The notes beneath the pieces were generated by a model that saw nothing but the letters and a program-made list of their open reading frames with translations, did not search any database and had not been told where the DNA came from. Shown in pieces: positions 56,051 to 64,000 of a stretch of 64,000 bases of DNA. Source of the DNA: Lumnitzera littorea (Eukaryota; Streptophyta; Magnoliopsida; Myrtales; Combretaceae). How positions within the stretch are numbered: the first letter of the stretch is position 1; each line of letters opens with the position of its first letter. The DNA is taken from positions 71,577,752-71,641,751 of the forward strand of contig JAMXBB010000006.1 in assembly GCA_024138015.1 (NCBI GenBank). The letters run 5' to 3'. A program made the translations under genes and the position numbers.

Positions 56051-57245
56051 AAGAATGGTATCAACATGATTCTCATTTTGGTCCTATTTATTGACATTGT
56101 GGAGGAAGAATAGTAGATGAATATCATGTGTAAGATGTTTATCTGTTTCAAAGTGGCAAGCTACGTATGTTGACCAATTTTGTATGAGAGCTGTTAGTGA
56201 GGGAAGCTTATGGTAGAGGGCTCTTTGGACATTTTAGAGAGAAGAGAACATATGAGTTATTGAATGGAAGAGTATTTTGGCCTAAGTGAGATGTGCATCG
56301 GATTATTAAGGCTTGCACTAGATGTAAAAGAGCCATATACTGAGCAGATCAAAGGAAAGAACTGCCTTTACCTATCTTGACTAAGCCTTAGTTTAAGTTG
56401 AGCATAGATTTCGTTCTTGAGTTACTATGAACTACCGAAAGCAAGGATGCAGTAACGGTTATTGTGGAAAAATTCAGCAAAATGGCGTACTTTGTGCCTT
56501 GCTCAAAGATTAATGATGCTTCAACTATTGCTTTCTCTTTTTATAGGAAATTGTTTGATTGTACAACATGCTAAGAAGTGTGGTATTGGATAGAGATCCA
56601 AAGGCTCTAAGCCATTTATGGAGAACTCTTTTACATCATATGGGGACTAAACTACTCTTTAATACTTCCTATCATCCTTAAATTGATGGCTAAATAGAAG
56701 TAGTCAATAATACTTTAGGATCACTACTTCAAATCTACAGTAGAGAAGAACTTAACTGATTGGGATGTCTATTTGCTTATGGTGGAATTTGCTTACGACT
56801 GCATGGTATATAGCACTGCCAAACAAATACCCTTTGAAGTAATCTATGGCCTCAACCTAGAACTACCCCTAGATCACACTTTAGCACCCATGCTTGAGTA
56901 AGATGACCTTAAAGAAGCACAATCTATGTAGCAGATTAGAAGGTTATATGATAGATTGACTAAGCCATTAGGAAATTGAGAGAGAAGAGTAAAGGAAGGA
57001 AAATTGTGCAGTTTTAGCCTAATGATTTAGTATGGCTACACTTGAGTAAGAGAAGGAGTAAGCTGTCCTCCTCTGAAGGTCCCTTCAGAGTACTCCAAAA
57101 GATCAACGATAATGCCTTTCGACTAGAACTACCAAAAAACTATGGAGTTTCTAACACTTTCATTATTACTAACCTTAGCCCTTACCAACCTGGAAGAGAA
57201 CATAGTGATGACTAGCCAGATTTAATCTTAAATCCAAATCAACCC
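56051..57245 (+). pseudogene. Integrase of element G
   Basis: Zinc-binding HFREKRTYELLNGR and CTRCKRAI around 56235-56340; core LSIDFVLELL, VTVIVEKFSKMAYFVPCSK, then in shifted frames the second Asp region and, near 56670, the TYHP-G-EVVNNT block. The C-terminal end gives VWLHLSKRR-like residues, VSNTFIITNLSPYQP and LNPNQPKRDDG. The last codons overlap the polypurine tract AAAAGGGA (57246-57253). Confidence 0.83.
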
Positions 57246-57253
57246 AAAAGGGA
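57246..57253 (+). other. Polypurine tract of element G
   Basis: AAAAGGGA directly before the 3' LTR start TGATGGG. Confidence 0.8.
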
Positions 57254-58142
57254 TGATGGGAATTAGACAACTAGACCCTTGACTTAAGCCTACATTCAAG
57301 GTCTTGAAGGACTAATGAAGCAGATTCTACCTTTCCAGCCAACTCTAACTAAGGTTGAGCTAATCTTCACTACTAAACAACTCCACTTATCAAGTCGAGC
57401 TATTTTAGTTCTGTTAATAATTGTTTATTGAGTTGATTCATTTTCCCTTGACTGCTCGGCCAGTCTTGCTATCTACTCTACTTTACCTATGCTAACCACT
57501 AGCTTAGTAATACTTATGCTGAGAACCCCTGAACGCTTCTAAGCCAATATCACCTTAAAAGAACCCCCAAGTTTGCTTAGCACCCTGCTTGATAACTTTC
57601 AACTTGATCATACGACTTTGTTTGTTTCTGCTATAAGTGCCCCAATAACTAAACAGCACGCGTCTAACACTATGCAAAAGGATTTGTTGCACCAATCATG
57701 AATTTCTTTGATTTTTCATTTATACCCTTTATTAATCCTTATACATTGCTTCTTTTAGATAGTACCCTTTTTGTCTTTCCCATTTTAAGTAGGATGCCCT
57801 AACCTTTCAAGTGTAAATTCTCTTGTAAATGTAGCTACAATATACCTTTGATATTGAATATACTTCAGTACCTCTTTTTGTGAGCATTCCCTTCACTCTT
57901 ATCCTAACTCTTAAGCAAGGCTAGGTGATGAGTACTCTCATTAAGCTAGCTTGCATGTCATATCAAGTTTGCTTTGTGAGTCTTCGGTAGTTCCCTATTA
58001 TGTAATATACTTAGAGCTAATCATGGCTTGCTTGTTCATTCCTTGTTTCAAGTGCTTTTTCCGTCCTTGTTTTCATGCTTTCTATAGGCTTGGACCCACC
58101 CTCGATATGGCTGACCTTATCTTCTCTTGGTATGGCCTATTA
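57254..58142 (+). repeat. 3' LTR of element G
   Basis: Starts TGATGGGAATTAGACAAC and ends GGCCTATTA, where the 5' LTR has CTATCA. ACCTT follows as target duplication. Differences from the 5' LTR are mostly transitions. Confidence 0.93.
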
Positions 58143-58654
58143 ACCTTGCTCCCTTGTAATAAGGTAGCCCATCCTCCATCCAATATTTCTTTGTTTGACC
58201 TCCTTATTCTAACACTAGCATAGCCTAAGAATCTTGGGCTAAGCCTTCCTTGATCATCTCTAGTACTTCCCTAAGTCTTGGGTGCTCTGTCTCTTGGGCT
58301 AAAGTATTGCTATCTTCCCTTGTTGACCCTTCCCCTTTTTGCTCCATTTCTCTTCTACATGGTTGCTGCTTAGGCTCTTCCTTAGGGCTCTCTAGTTGAG
58401 TCTTTCCCTTTGCCTTTAGCATCTCTCATTCCTTTGGCTCTGACTTCCTTAGGCTCTGGTCTATAGCATTCTTCCCTCTTAGCCCATCAATGTCTTGCAT
58501 AGAACATAGAAGCTTTTTGGCTTGGTTAGGGTTATGATTGACCGAAACTACAAATTGCTGCCCTTTATCCATAATCATGATGCAATTCGCTGATGGAGCA
58601 ATCTAAGCGCATATTTTATTAAAGAAATCCTTCCCAATGACTAATTTATAGTCA
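58143..58654 (-). pseudogene. Protease end and linker of element H, RT missing
   Basis: The minus strand from 58654 reads LDDYKLVIGKDFFNK, CIMIMDKGQQFVV and KKLLCSMQDIDGLRG, the end of a gypsy protease and the start of the pre-RT linker. It passes straight into a charged Lys/Glu/Gln-rich segment (58225-58422, open) and EVLEMIKEGLAQDS, then KKYWMEDGLPYYKGA up to 58143, the segment just before the integrase zinc finger. RT and RNase H are absent. The frame continues at 51573 beyond element G. H therefore lacks the main catalytic domains. Confidence 0.78.
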
Positions 58655-58738
58655 TCCAATGGGGCTCAATTAGATAACTTTTCCCGAAAATCTTAAATTC
58701 AAGTACGATTGCCCTAAATTCGACTTTAGGGTCTTATA
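58655..58738 (+). repeat. Fragment O: 3' end of a long-family LTR
   Basis: GGGGCTCAATTAGATAACTT to GGTCTTATA aligns with the last 84 bases of solo LTR D (GGGCTCAATTGGATAAGTTA to GGAGCTTACA). The 5' part of this LTR is absent; it abuts the H protease. It is a truncated fifth copy. Confidence 0.65.
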
Positions 58739-58980
58739 TAGAGTAAATCCTCACCATTTTGATTGTTTTCTTGATATTCTTATTATATTATGGATTTTCA
58801 AACATAGGGGAATTACTCGATTAGGGTTGTCATGTTTATCCTAAGTTTCTAGCCTAATTGGTTTACCTTCCCAAATATCCTAAATCAATTAATGACCTTA
58901 ATCACATAAGGATAGGGTTTATCCTAATACTCCGATGTTCATGTCTTAATTGCTAATTTATGGGATATTATAGTCATAAC
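58739..58980. other. Unassigned short region
   Basis: No gene or clear repeat. It lies between fragment O and the end of element J. Confidence 0.5.
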
Positions 58981-59169
58981 AAGTCCTTATCTATTGTATT
59001 CATCCTTAAAACACTTAAGAAAAATTGAGAACAACTTACGTTGACTTATTACAAAACCAAACCTAAATAAAAAGACATAAAATAGAAAATCAAGTAAAAG
59101 AGAAATTAAATTTGCTTGTGTTGTCTCCCAAAAACTGCTTTTTGGTAACAATTTTTTACTCAACGAGCT

Positions 59170-60300
59170 AAGAACAATGTTACTCATTTTTTGTGATTGG
59201 TTCGAGATGTAGTTGATATTATGCTCTTTTTCAAACTCTCATCCAATGTATATTTTAACTCGGTGGTCATTTAACATGAAAGTTCCCATCTTGGGACTCA
59301 AAATCTCCACCACTGCATACAAAAATACTTATGTTACAGTATAAGGTCTTGACCATATAAACCTAAGCTTACTTAGGAAAATTTTTAATTGAGATTGATA
59401 TAGTAAGACATTATTACTAGCTTAGAATTATTTTCCTTGCTTAATCCAGTTGTCATGGTATTACTTAGTTCCATCCTTGAATGTTCTTGAGCTCTCGTAG
59501 GCTATATCTCACCATTCTTTGAGCTCATTTAGCTAAAGTTTCTTATAGTCACTTGCACACTCAAGAACAAGGTTAGCATGCTTTTTGGCCCAATGGGTCT
59601 TGTGCTCAATCTTCATAAATAAATAATACGCTTTGCTGTACCAAAGTTGATATGGGGTTGTTCTAATTGGCATTTTATAAGCAATTTTATCAACCTAAAG
59701 AGCATCGTCGAGCTTTTTAGATGAATCTTTGAGATTGTGCTCATAGGTATGGAGTTGTAATTCAATGCTTAACTCCATATCACTTCAATACCTTCTTTAA
59801 CTGGACGTTGCAAAAATGGGTTCCTCTATCACTTATGAGTGCTCTATGAGCACAAATCTATAAAACAAACTTTTTAGGAACTTTCTTACTACCCTAGAGT
59901 CATTAGTTGGTAAGGCTTGCACTTCTACCTACTTAGATACATAATCTATGGCTATTATGATATGTTTGTTTCCATTTGAATTCGGAAACGACCCCATAAA
60001 ATCAATACCTCAAATGTAAAAACTTTTACAGATCAAAATTGGGTTTTGTTGCATTTCATCTCTTTTAGATATGTTACTTGCCCTTTGACATCTACCACAA
60101 AGTTTGACAAACTTTCAAGCATCCCTAAATAATGTTGGCTAATAGAAACCACACTCGAGGATTTTATGAGCCGTTTTATTCACACTTAAGGGTCCTCCTG
60201 TTTGTCTTATATGACAATATTTTAAAATTTGCCAACCTTCTTAATGAGACACACATCTTCAAATTATTTGATCCACACCAATTTTAACTAGATATGGGTC
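59170..60300 (-). pseudogene. Integrase of element J
   Basis: Reading leftwards: CQRASNISKRDEMQQN, GIDFMGSFPNSNGNKHIIIA (60000-59950), IDYVSK*VEVQALPTNDSRV, then SALISDRGTHFCNVQLKKVL at 59850. The stretch that should hold the catalytic Glu and HPQT is missing: ITTPYL is followed soon by the SKKLDDAL region. HTYHWAKKHANLV, RVKIYIG and FWETTQANLISLL finish the protein. TAG replaces Trp after YVSK. Confidence 0.83.
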
Positions 60301-61150
60301 TTCCCAAAAATAACTTTTGATATCATGGAAAAACATGTTCTTTTCTCTATAATCTAGTCTTAAGGGAACAATCTTAGCTACTAGATGGTTAGCTATGCTA
60401 GCAAACCAAAGAGTTTGTCAAGGAGTTACCTATTACAACTTTTCGTATGTAAACTCATCATTAATCTCTCATTCATCAAGCTTTTCCAATAAGGGATTTT
60501 CTAAGCTCGAGAGATTATTGGCTGCTAGATTCTCTACTCCCTTTTTGTCTTTAATTTCTTGGTTAAACTCTTGAAGTAAAAGAATCCACTTAATCAATCT
60601 CGGCTTGTCATCTCTCTTGTTCAACAAATATCGTAAAGTAAAGTGGTTAGTGTAAAGAATAACTTTAGAAAGGGTAAGATATGACCTAAATTTATCAAAT
60701 TCGAAGACAATTGCAGGAGTTCTTTTTCTATGGTATTGTAATTTTATTGAGTTTTAGTAAGAGTTTTAATCACATAGTAAATCAACTGGAAGTGCTTATC
60801 CCGCTTTCGACCTAATACTACCCTTATAGAATAGTTACTAACATCATACATTAGCTTAAATGGGAAGCTCCAATTCGGGGCTACCATAATAGGGGCATTA
60901 GTTAATTTGTCTTTCCAAGTATCAAATACATCTAAGCATTCTTGAGAAAACATAAATGGAGTATCTTTTTCTATTAATTGGGTTAAAGCTATTTTTGAAA
61001 AATCTTTAATAGCCCTTTTGTAAAACCTGACGTGTGCTAGGAAACTATGTATGGCTCTAATAGAGGTAGGAGGGGCTAATTTAGCAATAGTGTATATTTT
61101 AGTGTTATCTAATTTTATGCCTTTCCAAGACAATTTTGGTCCGACCACTA
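60301..61150 (-). pseudogene. RT thumb and RNase H of element J
   Basis: The open stretch 60744-61148 reads WKGIKLDNTKIYTIAKLAPP, FYKRAIKDFSKIALTQLIEK, ECLDVFDTWKDKLTNAPIM and FKLMYDVSNYSIRVVLGRKR. This is the RT connection and RNase H start, with the first RNase H Asp kept in MYDVS. Beyond it come LYTNHFTLRYLLNKRD, RLIKWILLLQEF and VENLAANNLSSLE. Confidence 0.88.
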
Positions 61151-61860
61151 TCTCCTCTTATATCGTGAAATGGCACTTTTCCTAATTTATAACTAAATTA
61201 GTTTCTTCACACTTAGTAAAACTTATTGTAGATTCTTGTGGGAGTTATCAAATGAATTTCCGAAAATTGAGAAATCATCCATAAAAGCTTTCATTATATC
61301 CTCTATAAATTCATCAAAAATTGCCATCATGCACTATTGAAAAGTTGCAAATGCAATATAGAGGCCAAAAGACATTCGCTTATATGCAAATGTACCATAA
61401 GGATAAGTAAAGGTAGTTTTCTCTTGGTCCTTTAGGGCAATAGGAAATTGATAATTGCTCCATCATCTGATCAACAAAGTGTAAGGAGAAATGATCCTTT
61501 CTCATGGCATAATTGAGTTTCTTATAATCAATATAAACTCGCCAGCCTGTAACTACTTTCATTGGAGTCAACTCATTCTACTCATTTGGTACTATAGCAT
61601 GCTTCCCTTTTTAGGTCTAACCTACATAGGACTAACCTAAGATCTGTTAGAAGTAGAGGAAATCATACCTACATCCAAAAGCTTGATTACTTCTACCTTG
61701 ACTGCTTCCTTTACATTTGGGTTCAAGTGTCTTTGTAGTTGTAGTATAAGTTTGTGACCTTCTTTAAGCAAAATCTTATGTATACAAAATGAGGGACTAA
61801 CTTCCTTAATGTCAAAAATCTTCCAGGCAATTTCTCTTTTGTGATCATACAGCATGCTAA
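61151..61860 (-). pseudogene. RT of element J
   Basis: From 61855: HKREIAWKIFDIKEVSPSFC, HLNPNVKEAVKVEVIKLLDV, WRVYIDYKKLNYAMRKDHFS and FVDQMMEQLS. The next block, normally holding the first catalytic Asp, is missing: about 20 residues are deleted before KDQEKTTFTYPYGTFAYKRM. AFMDDFSIFGNSFD with the intact MDD site is at 61240-61290. Few stops compared with E and F. Frame shifts once near 61430. Confidence 0.88.
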
Positions 61861-62339
61861 GGAGCTTCTCTTTCTACTGGGTAATCAATCATGAGAAAAT
61901 TATCATTGGTAACTTCAAGTTTTCCTCTAGGAATGTATACTCTAGATCTAGTAGTTACTTTAGCTTTAAGTTTGGCGACTTTTCAATGGAAGGTTTTAGT
62001 TTTTCTTCCTATATATGCTCAAATCTTTTAATTTTTCACTCCTAAATTGGAGGATTAGTTTCTAGCTAAGCTTTGGGTTCGATTATGTCTGGATCACTAA
62101 ATGCATCTTCTAGGATTCCTTGTGTCAAACATGACTCCAAAGGGTCTTTAGACAGTAATTCTTGTAAAGTATCAGATATAAAAATTTTAGTGGAATCAAG
62201 ACTAAAGCATATATCATCCTATTCAACACATTTTCTCATTGCTCTTTTAATTTTAATTACTATCTCTTCTTCTCCTTGTAAGCTTACCATTGCTAATATC
62301 TATTATAGCTCTAGCTTTAATTAAAAAGGGTTTACCTAA

Positions 62340-62760
62340 GATGAGTGGTACTTCAATATCCTCGTTGATGTTTAAGATAATAAAATCAATAAGAAATATG
62401 AATTTATCTATTTAACAAGCACATCTTCAATTATGCCTTAAGCGTATGTCAATAATTTATCAGCCAATTATAACTCACTTTAGTTGGTTTTGGTTCTCTA
62501 AGGCCTATCTACTTAAATAATTTATAAGGCATTAAATTTACACTAGCATCTAAATTAGCTAATGCTTGCTTAATAGAAAAATTTGTAATAAGACAAGGGA
62601 TAGTAAAACTCCTTGGATCCTTTAGCTTTGTTAGAAGCTTGTTTTGTAAGATGGTTAAGCACTCTTCACTAAGATTGACTATGGATAATTCCTCTAGTTT
62701 CTTCTTATTGGAGAGCAGCTCCTTTAAAACCCTCACATATTTGGGCATCTATGATAGAGC
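62340..62760 (-). pseudogene. Protease region of element J
   Basis: The open stretch 62509-62748 reads MPKYVRVLKELLSNKKKLEE, LSEECLTILQNKLLTKLKDP, RSFTIPCLITNFSIKQALAN and LDASVNLMPYKLFK. In Athila proteases the active site reads DLGASxNLMP; here the Asp is Asn and the Gly is Asp, both G to A changes. Confidence 0.85.
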
Positions 62761-63158
62761 TTCCAAAAAAGGTAAATTAATATGTAATTATTTAAATAGG
62801 TCTAAGAACTTACCATACTGCTCATCTAGGTGTTCCTTCCTTAACCTTTGAGGGTATGGAATAGATGGTTTATCTTCTATCAATTTTCAGGGCTCTAGTT
62901 CTTCCTTAGGTGACTTAGAAGTTTCTTCAACTTTATCCTTTAGCTTCTTCATCATAGGTTCAGGGTTAACCGGTGTCTTTTTAAGCTACTTAGCAACTTG
63001 CAACTCCTTACCACTTCTCAAAGTTACAACTTCGACTTAAGATTATGGTGAGGACTTTAGTTGCTTCTCAACTAAAATCATGGCAAGTTGCTCTATCTAC
63101 TTCTCAATGCTTAGTAGCCTAGCATCGCTACTTTGTATATACTTGGTCAACATCTCTT

Positions 63159-64000
63159 CTAGTTTTGAATTTTCCTCTTTTGGAGGGTAAACTTGAAATC
63201 CACATGGAACATTAATATTCCTTGGTTAAGTTGCATAAAATAATTGCTTATATAGGAAAAACAATACCTACCCCATTCTTCATGGTCGTTATAAGGTAAA
63301 TATTGAAAACCCCATTGATTCATGGTATGATTAAATGGTCTTTGATAATAAGGTGGCATATATCTCTTAAGTTAACTACACTAGGCATTATAAAAGGTTA
63401 CACCTACATGTAATAAGAATCTAACCTTTTAATTAGTGCATCTACCATTGCTGCTAAGGTTGTAGTAGATTTTACACCCTTAATTGCCGGTTTCTTTCTA
63501 CTGGGATTAATACCTTCCCCAATTGTAGCTATTTATAGCTAGGTTTTCAAACAAGGCATAAGCCTCATTAGGCATCTTCGAATTTAATGTACCACTTATA
63601 GATGCATTAACAAACTTCTTAGTAGCAAAATTTAATCCATTTTAAAAGGTATGTACCTACATCTAAAGTGGTAAAGTGTGATTAGTATACTTTTTGAGCA
63701 ACTCCTTAAAATGCTCCTAAGCATAAAAAATTGTCTCTTTGTCAAGATGAGAGAATGATAAGATATCACTATAAAGCTTAGCTGTCTTAATTAGAGGAAA
63801 ATACTTTTCTTAAAATTTTTCTATTAGTAAATCTATGATTTAATTGAACCCTTTTGAAGTAAGGCTAATCATTTCCTTACTTTCCCTTACAAAGAAGAAG
63901 GAAACAATCTCAACCTTACCGCATCATCCATAGCTCCTTCGATTTTGAAAATTACATATATCTCTAAGAAGTTTGTAGGATGTGCATGTGGATCCTTCTT
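63159..64000 (-). pseudogene. gag of element J, incomplete
   Basis: Reading leftwards from the edge gives FLEIYVIFKIEGAMDDAVRL, an LPLIKTAKLYSDILSFSHLD-like block, YA*EHFKELLKK, VHTF*NGLNFATKKFV, SGTLNSKMPNEAYALFENLA and, near 63359, MPPYYQRPFNHTMNQWGFQY. These are consecutive Athila Gag blocks. TAG stands where the family has Trp (YA*EHF) and at several Gln positions. The N-terminus is outside the window. Confidence 0.87.

Larger units (their letters stand above)
51574..58142 (+). mobile_element. Element G: complete chromovirus-like Ty3/gypsy retrotransposon
   Basis: G has a 5' LTR (51574-52463, 890 bp) and a 3' LTR (57254-58142, 889 bp), a tRNA-iMet-type PBS, gag, protease, RT, RNase H, integrase and a polypurine tract. 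Perfect ACCTT target duplications flank it (51569-51573 and 58143-58147). At 6569 bp it has normal length and domain order, and no nested insertion. It interrupts the reading frame of element H just before the integrase zinc finger. Stops and small shifts make it inactive, though several frames remain long. Confidence 0.93.
58981..64000 (-). mobile_element. Element J: Athila-like Ty3/gypsy gag-pol, open at the right edge
   Basis: The minus strand can be read almost without interruption from gag (64000) through protease (about 62.5 kb), RT (61.2-61.8 kb), RNase H (60.4-61.1 kb) and integrase (59.2-60.3 kb). Motifs throughout are Athila. The gag N-terminus, PBS and 5' LTR lie outside the window, and no 3' LTR was found to the left, so the 3' end is truncated or lies in unrecognised sequence. 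The gag at the left edge of the window belongs to a related but different copy. Confidence 0.88.

Noticed and set aside
1..64000. Host protein-coding gene
   Set aside because: All recognisable protein text belongs to retrotransposons. No other multi-exon coding pattern with conserved motifs was seen on either strand.

Overview
The window is AT-rich nuclear DNA from a flowering plant, probably a eudicot, and I found no intact host gene in it. Almost everything recognisable is decayed, nested LTR-retrotransposon sequence of the Ty3/gypsy superfamily, from the Athila, Tat and chromovirus-type lineages. No species can be named from the sequence. The element letters used here (I, L, K, A, B, P, F, N, C, H, E, D, G, O, J) are local labels.

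Left third (1-26.6 kb). Element I (Athila-like, minus) enters from the left edge with gag, a tRNA-Asp-type primer-binding site and its 5' LTR (1021-2292). It sits beside a Tat-type minus-strand element L. The gag of L (about 2890-4359) is separated from its own PBS and 5' LTR (18869-19535) by a complete 14.5-kb element K (4365-18864). K is an Athila derivative with two LTRs, gag and an env-position ORF but no pol. Each LTR of K holds one solo LTR of a long-LTR family: A (4605-7782, minus) and B (15157-18422, plus). Further right are a decayed Tat-like LTR (P) and a 5'-truncated gypsy element F (about 22.1-26.6 kb).

Middle (26.6-37 kb). This part is AT-rich and mostly unassigned. It holds microsatellites, a 47-bp tandem duplication, a short Tat-like solo LTR N (32101-32602), a promoter-like island near 33.3-33.66 kb, and a third long-family solo LTR C (34607-36952, minus).

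Right part (37-64 kb). A minus-strand chromovirus H is the host for two complete insertions. E (38263-51200, plus, Tat lineage) splits its chromodomain. G (51574-58142, plus) splits its reading frame just before the integrase zinc finger. E carries gag, protease, a truncated RT, two RNase H domains, integrase and an antisense ORF with an apparent intron, and it hosts the solo LTR D (47212-50700). An Athila-like gag-pol J (minus) runs off the right edge.

Target-site duplications were found by eye for A, B, C, D, E, G, K and N. They fix the boundaries and the order of insertion: H before E and G, E before D, L before K, K before A and B. The coding remnants are peppered with stops, very often TAG where a conserved Gln or Trp is expected. 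Mismatches between TSD pairs, and those in the tRNA-Asp-type PBSs, are transitions. This is what decay by cytosine methylation in plant heterochromatin would give. I see no convincing new biological system. The most unusual items are the antisense gene in E, the pol-less element K, and the non-autonomous chromovirus H.
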